Assembly: GCA_020632755.1 (NCBI GenBank) | Contig: JACKEY010000005.1 | Span: 496,001-560,000 of the forward strand | Direction of reading: 5' to 3' | DNA from: Alphaproteobacteria bacterium | GTDB lineage: Bacteria > Myxococcota_A > UBA796 > UBA2385 | Length of the DNA: 64,000 bases | Part shown: positions 37,972-45,632 of the stretch, in pieces | How the letters are laid out: the number at the start of each line of letters is the position of its first letter | Position numbering within the stretch: position 1 is the stretch's first letter | Notes under the pieces: generated by a model | The model's database searches: none | What the model was told of the DNA's origin: nothing | What the model saw: only the letters and a program-made list of their open reading frames with translations | Position numbers and translations under genes: made by a program

Positions 37972-39498
37972 ATGCAGAGCATCCTCCGCATCCGCCCCGT
38001 CGGGCTCGCCCTGGCCCTCGCGGTCACCAGCGCGCCCGCCGCGGCCGACCCGCTGCGCTACGCCGAAGACCAGGCCCCGGGCATCGTCAACCCGCTGTTC
38101 ACCTCGACCATGAGCGAGGCCCGGCTGGGCGAGCTGGTGTTCGAGGGGCTGTACACCGACGACCTGGACCTGCGCACGGCGCCGGACCTGGCCGAGAGCG
38201 CCGAGCTGTCGGTGGACCGCACCGAGCTGGTCATCCGCCTGCGCAAGGACGTCAGCTGGCACGACGGCGAGCCGTTCACCGCGGACGACGTCGTGTTCAC
38301 CATCCAGGCCATGAAGGACCAGGGCACGGCGTCGACCGAGGCCGGCCGCGTCGCCTGGATCGACAGCGCCGAGGTGGTCGACAGCCACACGGTGCGGCTG
38401 CGCTTCGGGCGGCCCGAGGCCAGCCCCGAAGACAAGCTGTTCTTCAAGATCCTGCCCAAGCACCGGTTCGACGGCACGGCCGTCAAGCGCACGGATCCCT
38501 TCCGGAACAAGCCGGTCGGCACGGGGCCCTTCGCGCTCGATCGCTACAACGACGACGGCAGCATCACGCTGCGCCGCTACGAGCAGCACCGCGACGCCGC
38601 CGGCCTGCCCGAGATCGTGATGCGCGAGGTCAGCGACAAGAACTACCAGGCCAAGCTGCTGCTCTACGAGAGCCTGGAGGCGCTGGTCCGCGTGCTGCCC
38701 CGCGACCTGGCCATGCTCGACAAGGACCGCGGCGTCGAGCTGTACCCCTACCAGACGAACTCCTGGTGGTACCTGGGCTTCAACCTGAACGGCGGTCCGT
38801 GGGCCGATCCGCGGGTGCGCCAGGCCATCGGCCACATGGTCGACAAGGAAGCCCTGCTCGCGCCCATCGGCACCGGCGACACGGTCACCGGGCCCTTCGT
38901 GCCCAGCAGCCCCTTCTACAACCACGAGGTCAAGGCCCGCGCGGTGTCGGCCGGCCAGGCCAGCGCCCTGCTCGAAGAGGCCGGCTATAAGAAGGTCGAG
39001 GGCGTCTGGACCCGCGCCGGCAAGCCGCTCACCCTGCGCATCTCGGCCCACAAGAGCCTGGAGAGCGCGCAGGAGGTGGTGATCAACCTGCAGAGCCAGC
39101 TGCAGCGCCAGGGGCTGACCGTCGAGGTCGACTTCATGGACGAGGCCAGCTGGCGCGGCAAGGTCTGGCGCGACCGCGACTTCGACGTGGTGCTGTCGCA
39201 GTGGAGCTTCGACCGGAACGAGGACGTGCGCGAGCAGTTCCACAGCCAGGGCAGCCGCAACTTCACCGGCTACGCCTCGGCCGAGACCGACAAGCTGCTC
39301 GACGAGGCCCGCGACGCCATCGACCCGCAGCAGAAGAAGGCAGCGCTGCGCAAGCTGCACGCCCAGGTCCACGACGACGCGCCGATGGTCTTCCTGTGGA
39401 CCCTGGACAGCTACAGCGCCATGCGCACCCGGGTGGACGACGTGGTGGTGCACCCGTTCTACTTCTTCACCTGGGCCGACGACTGGACGCTCGACTAG
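37972..39498 (+). CDS. Peptide ABC transporter substrate-binding protein
   Basis: A 508-residue periplasmic binding protein of the family 5 (Opp/Dpp/Nik) type. The signal peptide ends in APAAAD. The domain has the family landmarks: LVFEGLYTDD, a strand ending LRKDVSWHDGEPFTADDVVFTI (the family signature region, about 85-110), KPVGTGPF, a YLGFNLNGGPWADPRVRQAI segment and LDEARDAIDPQQKKAALRKLHAQVHDDAP. It delivers oligopeptides (or nickel, haem or sugars in some relatives) to the permease encoded next. It is the first gene of a compact five-gene transporter operon ending at 42980. Confidence 0.93.
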   Translation: MQSILRIRPVGLALALAVTSAPAAADPLRYAEDQAPGIVNPLFTSTMSEARLGELVFEGLYTDDLDLRTAPDLAESAELSVDRTELVIRLRKDVSWHDGEPFTADDVVFTIQAMKDQGTASTEAGRVAWIDSAEVVDSHTVRLRFGRPEASPEDKLFFKILPKHRFDGTAVKRTDPFRNKPVGTGPFALDRYNDDGSITLRRYEQHRDAAGLPEIVMREVSDKNYQAKLLLYESLEALVRVLPRDLAMLDKDRGVELYPYQTNSWWYLGFNLNGGPWADPRVRQAIGHMVDKEALLAPIGTGDTVTGPFVPSSPFYNHEVKARAVSAGQASALLEEAGYKKVEGVWTRAGKPLTLRISAHKSLESAQEVVINLQSQLQRQGLTVEVDFMDEASWRGKVWRDRDFDVVLSQWSFDRNEDVREQFHSQGSRNFTGYASAETDKLLDEARDAIDPQQKKAALRKLHAQVHDDAPMVFLWTLDSYSAMRTRVDDVVVHPFYFFTWADDWTLD

Positions 39499-39516
39499 CG
39501 TGAGCGGGCGGGACAG

Positions 39517-40461
39517 GTGAGCGGGCTGCTCCGCGCCGTGCTGCTGCGCGCCGCCGCCTTCCTGGCGACGGTGGTGGGCGCCGCCGTGATCGTGCAGCTG
39601 CTGCTGTGGGCCGCGCCGGGCGACCCGATCGACCTGCTGCCCAACGGCGACGAGCTGCGCCCGGTGCTCGAGGTCGAGTGGGGGCTGGACCTGCCGGTGC
39701 CACTGCGCATCGCGCGCTGGCTGGGCCACGCGGCCCGCGGGGACCTGGGCACCAGCCTGTCGGTGCGCCCAGGGGCCAGCGTGCTGGAGCTCCTGGGCGG
39801 CAGCGTCGGCAGCTCGGCCCTGCTGCTGCTGGGGGCGATGGTCGCCGGCATGGGCGGTGGCCTGGCGCTGGCGGCGCTGACGGCACGCGGGCGTGGCCTG
39901 GCTCGGGCGGTGGTCCAGGTACTCTCGGTGCCGCCGGTGTTCCTGATGGCCTACCTGGCCGTCGTCGGCATCAACGCGACCGTCTGGGCGCTGGTCCAGG
40001 CCGGCCACATCGCGCCGCCGTCCTGGTTCGCGCTGCCCGCCGAGCCCTCGGCCGTGCGCACGGCGCTCGCGGTCTGCGTGCTGGCCTTCGGGTCCGGCGC
40101 CCTGGGCGAGATCCACGTCGCCTGCGAGCAGGAGCTGCAGCGCCTGCGGCAGGCGCCCTTCGTGACGGCGGCCCGGGCGCGCGGCGCGCCCGTCGCCGGG
40201 CTGTTGTTCCGCAACCTGGCGCCGTCGCTGCTGTCCCTGGCCGCTGCTCGCCTGCCCCTGCTGCTGGGCGGGCTCGTGGTCCTGGAGCGGGTGCTGCTGC
40301 TGGATGGCGCCGGAAGCCTGCTGTGGCAGGCCTGCACCCAGCGCGACGCGCCGCTGGCGATGGGCATCGCGGTCTGCGCGGCCTCGTTGGTCGCCGCAGG
40401 GGGCCTGCTGGCCGACCTCCTCCGGCTGTGGATCGACCCCCGTCTGCGGCGGCCGGCATGA
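39517..40461 (+). CDS. Peptide ABC transporter permease (DppB/OppB type)
   Basis: A 314-residue inner-membrane permease from a GTG. Several membrane helices are clear (AFLATVVGAAVIVQLLLW, ALLLLGAMVAGMGGGLALAAL, VVQVLSVPPVFLMAYLAVVGI, LPLLLGGLVVLERVLLL). The APGDP segment after helix 1 and the long periplasmic loop are typical of DppB-type subunits. The coupling helix region is FVTAARARGAPVAGLLFRN (EAA loop). Its stop overlaps the ATG of the second permease in ATGA. Confidence 0.92.
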   Translation: MSGLLRAVLLRAAAFLATVVGAAVIVQLLLWAAPGDPIDLLPNGDELRPVLEVEWGLDLPVPLRIARWLGHAARGDLGTSLSVRPGASVLELLGGSVGSSALLLLGAMVAGMGGGLALAALTARGRGLARAVVQVLSVPPVFLMAYLAVVGINATVWALVQAGHIAPPSWFALPAEPSAVRTALAVCVLAFGSGALGEIHVACEQELQRLRQAPFVTAARARGAPVAGLLFRNLAPSLLSLAAARLPLLLGGLVVLERVLLLDGAGSLLWQACTQRDAPLAMGIAVCAASLVAAGGLLADLLRLWIDPRLRRPA

Positions 40462-41261
40462 GCCGCTGGGTCGGGCGACTGTCCGCGGTGGTGCTGCTGG
40501 CCGTGCTCGTGGCCTGGGGGGTCGCCCTCCTCGGTGGCTATGACGTGGTCGCCGACGTCGACAACGCGCGGATCAGCGCCCGCCCCGGGACGGCCGGGCT
40601 GCTGCTGGGCGCGGATCGACTGGGGCGGTCGGTCGGCTGGCGCCTGGTCGAGGCGTCGCGGGCCTTCGTGCTGCCCGGGCTGGCTGCGGCCTTCGTGGCA
40701 GGGGTGCTGGGCGTCGGGGCCGGGGCGCTGGCCGGCTACCGGGGTGGTGCGATCGACGTGCTGCTGCGGCAGGCGTGGCGCTCGCTGGCCGCGGTGCCGC
40801 GCTTCGTCCTGGTGCTGCTGGCCTGCACGATCTACGGCGCCGAGCCCGCCGTGCTCGCGGTGTCCTGCGGGGTGGCCTACGCGCCGGTGATCGCCGAGGC
40901 CGTGGCCAGCCGCATCGCCGCGCTGCACCAGCACGGCTTCGTGCTGGCGTCGCGGGCCCACGGAGTGTCGGCCGCCCGGACGCTGGTGGTGCACCTGCTG
41001 TGGGCCAACTGCCGCGCCCTGGTGGCCCGCCACCTGCTGCACGTGCTGGCCTTCGTGGTCGTGGTCGAGACCAGCCTGAGCTACCTGGGCGGGTTCGGCA
41101 TCGAGGAGCCGCAGCCCAGCTGGGGCAACATGCTGGCGCTGGAGCTCGGCACCCCGGACGGCAACCCAGCCGCGGTGCTGGGGCCGGCGCTGTGCCTGTG
41201 GGCCGTCGTGGCCGCCACCCTGGGCGCGGCGTCCCGCCTGCGGGAGGCCGGACGTGCCTGA
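40458..41261 (+). CDS. Peptide ABC transporter permease (DppC/OppC type)
   Basis: A 267-residue inner-membrane permease. The N-terminal helix is followed by LLLGADRLGRSVGWRLVEASR, the DppC signature region (usually G-T-D-x-x-G-R-D). The EAA coupling loop is FVLASRAHGVSAARTLVVHLL. The last part has ETSLSYLGGFGIEEPQPSWGNML, highly typical of this family. The start overlaps the preceding stop (ATGA), and the stop is overlapped by the first ATPase gene by eight bases. Confidence 0.92.
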   Translation: MSRWVGRLSAVVLLAVLVAWGVALLGGYDVVADVDNARISARPGTAGLLLGADRLGRSVGWRLVEASRAFVLPGLAAAFVAGVLGVGAGALAGYRGGAIDVLLRQAWRSLAAVPRFVLVLLACTIYGAEPAVLAVSCGVAYAPVIAEAVASRIAALHQHGFVLASRAHGVSAARTLVVHLLWANCRALVARHLLHVLAFVVVVETSLSYLGGFGIEEPQPSWGNMLALELGTPDGNPAAVLGPALCLWAVVAATLGAASRLREAGRA

Positions 41262-42036
41262 GCTGCGGCTGACCGGACTGCGGATCCAGGCAGGCCCCAG
41301 GACCCTGGTCGACGGTGTCGGGCTGGTGCTCGGTCGCGGCGAGCTGGTCGGGTTGGTCGGCGAGAGCGGGTCCGGCAAGACGATGACGGCGCGGGCCTGC
41401 CTGGGGCTGGTCGAGGCACGGCCCGGCATCGTGGCCGGTGACCTGGTCGTCGACACCGGCGAAGAGCGGGTCGTCGCCCTGCGCAGCGGGGTCGCCTCGG
41501 CCGAGGCCTTCGGGGCCGTCCGGGGACGGTTCGTGGGCTGGCTGCCCCAGCAGGCCCGGGAGTCGATGGACCCCCTGCGGACCCTGGGCCGACAGCTGCG
41601 AGACGTGGCCCGGCTGCCGGGTGCCGCCTCCGGCAGCCCTGAGGAGTGGCTCGCCCGCGCGGGCCTCCCCTCCCCCGCGACCTTCGTGGGCCGGTACCCG
41701 CACGAGCTCTCGGGCGGCCAGGCCCAGCGGGCCACAGTCGCCCTCGCTCTCGCCCGCGGGTCGCGCTTCCTCCTCGCCGACGAACCCACGACGGGCCTGG
41801 ATCCGACGGTCCAGGTCGGTGTCCTCGACCGCCTGCGCGAGCTCGCGGACGAAGGCCACGGCGTGCTGCTCATCTCCCACGACCTGCGCCAGGTGCAGCG
41901 GGTGGCCGATCGGATCCTGGTGATGCACGGCGGGCGGCTGGTCGAGGAGCTGCGACCGGGCGAGCTGCTCGCAGCGCGGTCCCCTGCCGCGCGGGCGCTG
42001 GTGGACGCCACGCCCGGCATGGGAGCCCGTCCATGA
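41254..42036 (+). CDS. Peptide ABC transporter ATPase (DppD type)
   Basis: A 260-residue ABC ATPase from a GTG with GGGAGG 6 bases upstream. Walker A is GESGSGKT (about residues 35-42), the Q-loop is WLPQQ, the signature reads ELSGGQAQRATVALALA, Walker B is FLLADEPTTGLD and the H-loop is LLISHDL. It lacks the long C-terminal oligo_HPY extension carried by the partner ATPase. The ATGA overlap at its end couples it to the second ATPase gene. Confidence 0.92.
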   Translation: MPELRLTGLRIQAGPRTLVDGVGLVLGRGELVGLVGESGSGKTMTARACLGLVEARPGIVAGDLVVDTGEERVVALRSGVASAEAFGAVRGRFVGWLPQQARESMDPLRTLGRQLRDVARLPGAASGSPEEWLARAGLPSPATFVGRYPHELSGGQAQRATVALALARGSRFLLADEPTTGLDPTVQVGVLDRLRELADEGHGVLLISHDLRQVQRVADRILVMHGGRLVEELRPGELLAARSPAARALVDATPGMGARP

Positions 42037-42980
42037 GCCTGCTGCGCGCCGTGCCCTGCGCCACCGCTATCCGCAGGGCCTGCTCGGGTCGAGGGAGGAC
42101 GCCGCCCGCGCTGGACGATGTCTCGCTCGAGGTCGGTCCGGGCGAGGTCGTCGGGCTGCTGGGCGAGAGCGGGAGCGGAAAGACCACGCTCGTGCGGGCG
42201 CTGCTGGGCCTGCTGTCGCCCGAGGAGGGCGAGGTGGAGGTGCTGGGCCAGCGCTGGCCGGACCTGCGCGGCGCGGCGCGCGATCGGTTCCGGCGGAGGA
42301 TCCAGCCGCTGTTCCAGGACGCGGCCGCCCACCTGGACCCGGCGCTTCCCCTGCGCACCCTGCTGGAGGAGAGCGCGCGCCTGCACCGCCCGGGCGAGCC
42401 CGTCGCGCCGCTGGTGGCGGCCGCCCTCGAGCAGGTGGGCCTGCCGCATCGCGCCGATGCGCTTCCTCACCAGCTGTCGGGAGGCGAACAGCGTCGGGCC
42501 GGCATCGCCCGGCTGCTGCTGTGCCGGCCAGAGGTCGTGCTGGCCGACGAGCCCACGGCCGCGCTGGACGCCGCCCGCAAGCCCGACGTCCTGCGCCTGC
42601 TGCGGCAGGCCACCGTCGACGGGCCGGACGGCGAGGGCCGGGCGCTGGTCGTGGTCAGCCACGACCTTCCCCTGCTGGCCGAGGGAACGTCCCGGCTGGT
42701 CGTGATGGTGGCAGGGCGCATCGTCGAAGACGGCCCCGCGGCGACCCTGGCCCAGGCCGACCACCATCCGCACACGACCGCCCTGTTGTGCGCTGCCGGG
42801 CTACGCTCCGGGCCGTCGCCCGCGCTCGCGGGCGGCATCGCCGGCGCGTCCGGCTGCCCGCTGGCCGACCGTTGCTCCCTGGCCGAGCCGCGCTGCGCCA
42901 CCGAGCGCCCGGCCCTGCGCCCCGTCGCTGCGGGCCACCGCATCGCCTGCCACGCCCTCGCCCCGGACTCGCCGTCGTGA
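42033..42980 (+). CDS. Peptide ABC transporter ATPase (DppF type), N-terminus locally out of frame
   Basis: A 315-residue ABC ATPase. Walker A is GESGSGKTT, the signature HQLSGGEQRRAGIARLL, Walker B VVLADEPTAALD and the H-loop VVVSHDL. The C-terminal oligo_HPY extension carries three Cys (GCPLADRCSLAEPRC). The first 28 or so residues (LLRAVPCATAIRRACSGRG) do not look like an ABC N-terminus, whereas the -1 frame over 42047-42110 encodes LRHRYPQGLLGSREDAA, which is what the family shows before ALDDVSL. A base is therefore probably missing near 42047 and an extra one present near 42110, by error or mutation. The rest is intact and probably functional. Confidence 0.88.
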   Translation: MSLLRAVPCATAIRRACSGRGRTPPALDDVSLEVGPGEVVGLLGESGSGKTTLVRALLGLLSPEEGEVEVLGQRWPDLRGAARDRFRRRIQPLFQDAAAHLDPALPLRTLLEESARLHRPGEPVAPLVAAALEQVGLPHRADALPHQLSGGEQRRAGIARLLLCRPEVVLADEPTAALDAARKPDVLRLLRQATVDGPDGEGRALVVVSHDLPLLAEGTSRLVVMVAGRIVEDGPAATLAQADHHPHTTALLCAAGLRSGPSPALAGGIAGASGCPLADRCSLAEPRCATERPALRPVAAGHRIACHALAPDSPS

Positions 42981-44209
42981 TCGCGCCCCTGCTCAGCCTG
43001 CTGCTCCTGCTGGCCCCCGCGCGGGCCCAGGATCCGGCCGACACCGCGTCCGAGCAGGCCGTCCAGGACCGGCTGGCCCAGGCGCGGCTGTTCGCCCGCA
43101 AGGGCTGGTACGAAGACGCTCGGGCCGAGCTCGACATGGCCCTGGCGAGCGCCACTGGCGACCGCAGCTTCGACGTGCACTGGCTGGCCGCCGAGGTCGC
43201 CTGGGCGATGCTCGATCCCCTGCGCGCTGGCGAGCACGCAGCCCGGGCCGCCGAGCTGGCCACCGACCCCCGCCAGCAGGCGGCCGCCCAGGCCCTGGCG
43301 GACAGCTACGCCCTGGGCTTCGGCGGCGTGGACCTGCAGCCCCCGCACCCGGGCATGGTGTCGCGGCTGCAGCTCGAGCCCGCCAGCCCCCAGCTGGACC
43401 CGGAGCTCGCGCGCTACGTCGACAAGCTCACCCTGGCGCTGCGGGCCCGGACGGCCCTGCCCACGCGCGTGGGGCTGCCGGTCGGCGCCTACCGGATCAA
43501 CGGCCAGGACGTGGTCGTGAAGGCGGGCCAGGTCGAGACCCTGCCGCTGCCGATGCGCAGCCTGGGGGCCCGGGGCCTCGCCGCGCTCCAGGTCACCCGG
43601 CTGGAGCTCGGCGTCGGCGTCGGCGTGCTGGCCGGGGCCGCGACCGACGAGATCCGGCCCTCTCCCCTCGCCCACCTCTCCCTCGTCCAGCCGGTCGGTC
43701 CGCTGCTGGTGGGCGTGATGGCCGACGGCTCGCTCGCCAGCTGGATCTCCCGCACCGGCCAGGCCAACGGCCCCGTCGCCACAGGGCTGGTCGGCCTGCG
43801 CCTGGGCTACGAGATCCCCCTCGGCGGCCCGCTGGCGGTGCGCCCCGCCGCGGTCTACCGCGTCGGCTGGCAGCCGGGCCTGCCGCTGGCCTGCGATGCC
43901 CAGGGCGACAGCTACGTCTGCCAGGACGCGTCGGATCCCGCTGCCCAGCAGGACCGGGCCGCCCTGGTCTACGCGACCGGCGCAGCCCATCGCCCCGGGG
44001 CGGAGCTCGCCCTCGACTGGCGCGAGGCCGGACGGACGACCGCCCTGGGGCTGGGGGTCCGGGTGCTCGTGGACCACGCGATCGGTCAGCGGCCCGAGAC
44101 CGGCACCGCCCGCCTCTCCGACGGCAGCGAGATCACCTGGACGACCGCCGACACCCGCTGGCAGGCCACCGGCCTGCAGCTGCTCGCAGCCACCTCCATC
44201 GCCTTCTGA
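42977..44209 (+). CDS. Exported protein with TPR-like N-terminus and possible beta-barrel
   Basis: A 410-residue protein from a GTG that overlaps the ATPase stop in GTGA. The signal peptide (VIAPLLSLLLLLAPARAQD) is clear. Residues about 30-105 are helical and TPR-like (ARLFARKGWYEDARAELDMAL). From about 200 on, alternating hydrophobic strands (LELGVGVGVLAGA, VGPLLVGVMADGS, ATGLVGLRLGYEIPL, LRVLVDHAIG-like) and a terminal Phe (AATSIAF) suggest a small outer-membrane barrel. One disulfide-like Cys pair lies near 305-315. Unknown function; it is translated with the transporter but may not belong to it. Confidence 0.75.
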   Translation: MIAPLLSLLLLLAPARAQDPADTASEQAVQDRLAQARLFARKGWYEDARAELDMALASATGDRSFDVHWLAAEVAWAMLDPLRAGEHAARAAELATDPRQQAAAQALADSYALGFGGVDLQPPHPGMVSRLQLEPASPQLDPELARYVDKLTLALRARTALPTRVGLPVGAYRINGQDVVVKAGQVETLPLPMRSLGARGLAALQVTRLELGVGVGVLAGAATDEIRPSPLAHLSLVQPVGPLLVGVMADGSLASWISRTGQANGPVATGLVGLRLGYEIPLGGPLAVRPAAVYRVGWQPGLPLACDAQGDSYVCQDASDPAAQQDRAALVYATGAAHRPGAELALDWREAGRTTALGLGVRVLVDHAIGQRPETGTARLSDGSEITWTTADTRWQATGLQLLAATSIAF

Positions 44210-44234
44210 CCCTCTCCCTCCCCCGGAGCCTGCC

Positions 44235-45311
44235 GTGTCCGCCGCCCTGCTCCTGCTGGCCCTCTCGACCGCACCGGCCCGCGCCGCCGGCGCCCGCGCC
44301 GTGTCGCCCCCGACGCCCGGCAACTGCCAGTCGCCGCGCTGGTCCCGGGACGGCGCGCGCCTGGCCTACGAGGTCAACGACCACGACCGCAAGGTCGTCG
44401 ACCTGTTCGTCTACACCCCCGGGGCCGGCGCCCCGCGCCAGGTCCTGCCCGTCGAGCGGGGCGGCGCCAGCCTGACCGCCGGCTTCGCCGGTCCGCAGAA
44501 GACCGTGGCGCACGAAGCCAGCTGGAGCCCGCCGCTGCTCGATCGGCTGGTCTACAGCGCCGCCACCGGGGCCGCCGGCGACTTCGACCTGTACATGGAT
44601 CGCGCCGGCGCCCTGTCGCCCGCGCCCGGCGCGGACGGCGGCCCGGCCTGGAGCCCCGACGGGCGCTGGATCGCCTTCTCGAGCGCCCGCACCGGCCAGG
44701 GCGACCTGTACGTCATCGACGCCCACCGCGTGACCGAGCCGCCGCGTCGCCTGACCTCGGCCCCGACCAGCGCCGAGCTGTTCCCCGCCTGGTCTCCCGA
44801 CGGCGGCCACCTGGTCTACGTCGCGCACACCGACCAGGGCGACAACCTGTTCCTGGTGGACGACGTCCAGGCCGGGACCTCCGTGCAGCTCACGCGGTGG
44901 AGCGACACGCAGACGCGGCCCAGCTGGTCCCCCGACGGCCGACAGGTGGCGTTCTACAGCAACCACACCGACGACCAGCGCTGGGACCTGTACGTGGTCG
45001 AGGCCCGGGCCGGGGCGACGCCCCGCAAGCTGCTGGACGGCGTGGTGATGGATCGCCGAGGCCCCTCCTGGCACCCCGACGGCAAGCGCCTGGTGGTGGT
45101 GTCCGACGACGACGACGCCTACGACCCGATCGTCCAGGTCCAGGCCGCCGACGGCCGGACCAGCGCGCTGGACACCGGCACCGTGGGCAACGGCGATCTG
45201 GACCTGGCCCGCGGCACGGACGGCCAGATCTGGCTGGCGATCGCCGCCCAGGGCCGCGCCGACGACGAGGTGCGCGACTACAAGCGCATCTTCGTGATGC
45301 CGCTGCCCTGA
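44235..45311 (+). CDS. Exported TolB-like PD40/WD40 beta-propeller protein
   Basis: A 358-residue exported protein from a GTG with GGAG 6 bases upstream. The signal peptide ends in ARAAG. The body has six or so PD40-type blades, each marked by W-S-[PR]-D-G-x-x-[IVL]-[AV]-[FY]: SPRWSRDGARLAYE, PAWSPDGRWIAFSS, PAWSPDGGHLVYVA, PSWSPDGRQVAFYS, PSWHPDGKRLVVVS. It lacks the N-terminal domain of true TolB, so a role in the Tol-Pal system is not implied. It is followed by two hairpins and the tRNA pair on the other strand. Confidence 0.87.
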   Translation: MSAALLLLALSTAPARAAGARAVSPPTPGNCQSPRWSRDGARLAYEVNDHDRKVVDLFVYTPGAGAPRQVLPVERGGASLTAGFAGPQKTVAHEASWSPPLLDRLVYSAATGAAGDFDLYMDRAGALSPAPGADGGPAWSPDGRWIAFSSARTGQGDLYVIDAHRVTEPPRRLTSAPTSAELFPAWSPDGGHLVYVAHTDQGDNLFLVDDVQAGTSVQLTRWSDTQTRPSWSPDGRQVAFYSNHTDDQRWDLYVVEARAGATPRKLLDGVVMDRRGPSWHPDGKRLVVVSDDDDAYDPIVQVQAADGRTSALDTGTVGNGDLDLARGTDGQIWLAIAAQGRADDEVRDYKRIFVMPLP

Positions 45312-45313
45312 GC

Positions 45314-45333
45314 GGCGCCCGATCGAGGGCGCC
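45314..45333 (+). terminator. Hairpin downstream of the propeller gene
   Basis: GGCGCCC / GGGCGCC with a six-base loop starts three bases after the stop codon. No T-tract follows. It probably supports the stronger hairpin just downstream. Confidence 0.4.
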
Positions 45334-45342
45334 GAGACGAGC

Positions 45343-45378
45343 GAAGCCCGCGGTGAGGACCGCGGGCTTCGTGTTCTT
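45343..45378 (+). terminator. Intrinsic terminator after the propeller gene
   Basis: A perfect 11-bp stem GAAGCCCGCGG / CCGCGGGCTTC (45343-45370) followed by GTGTTCTT. It lies between the stop of the propeller gene and the 3' end of the opposing tRNA-Ala, so it may also stop the tRNA transcript from the other side. Confidence 0.75.
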
Positions 45379-45395
45379 GGGAGTCGTTGTCGGGA

Positions 45396-45471
45396 TGGTG
45401 GAGGCGAACGGACTCGAACCGATGACCCCCTGCGTGCAAAGCAGGCGCTCTCCCAACTGAGCTACGCCCCC
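45396..45471 (-). tRNA. tRNA-Ala (anticodon TGC)
   Basis: Read on the minus strand it begins GGGGGCGTAGCTCAG and has anticodon loop TTTGCAC (anticodon TGC) and T-loop GGTTCGAGTCC. The acceptor pairs GGGGGCG with CGCCTCC (one G-T), the discriminator is A, and CCA is encoded (45396-45398). It lies six bases after tRNA-Ile in the same transcript. Confidence 0.96.
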
Positions 45472-45477
45472 GTGAGA

Positions 45478-45554
45478 TGGTGGGCTCGGGGTGACTTGAA
45501 CACCCGACCTCGCGCTTATCAGGCGCGCGCTCTAACCAGCTGAGCTACGAGCCC
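45478..45554 (-). tRNA. tRNA-Ile (anticodon GAT)
   Basis: Read on the minus strand it begins GGGCTCGTAGCTCAGCTGG and has anticodon loop CTGATAA (anticodon GAT) and T-loop TGTTCAAGTCA. The acceptor GGGCTCG pairs perfectly with CGAGCCC, followed by A and an encoded CCA (45478-45480). It is the promoter-proximal member of an Ile-Ala tRNA pair that usually sits inside rRNA operons. Confidence 0.96.
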
Positions 45555-45587
45555 AAGAACGGACGCCGCCTTGGCAGCGGCTCCCGC

Positions 45588-45616
45588 CTTGTATGGAGTC
45601 CCCGTGCCCCTGTCAA
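45588..45616 (-). promoter_or_regulatory. Promoter of the tRNA-Ile/tRNA-Ala pair
   Basis: On the minus strand, TTGACA (45616-45611), an exact 17-base spacer and TACAAG (45593-45588). Transcription would start about 25-28 bases before tRNA-Ile. The -35 box lies in the loop of the hairpin that follows the upstream lipoprotein gene. Confidence 0.7.
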
Positions 45617-45625
45617 GGCACGGGG
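45600..45625 (-). terminator. Hairpin after the four-gene envelope operon
   Basis: A perfect 9-bp stem CCCCGTGCC / GGCACGGGG with an eight-base loop, seven bases after the stop at 45633. There is no T-tract. Its loop contains the -35 box of the tRNA promoter. Confidence 0.6.
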
Positions 45626-45632
45626 AGCACGA

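Noticed and set aside
45396..45554. Remnant of an rRNA operon around the tRNA pair
   Set aside because: Both flanks are intact protein-coding genes and no 16S, 23S or 5S sequence is seen.
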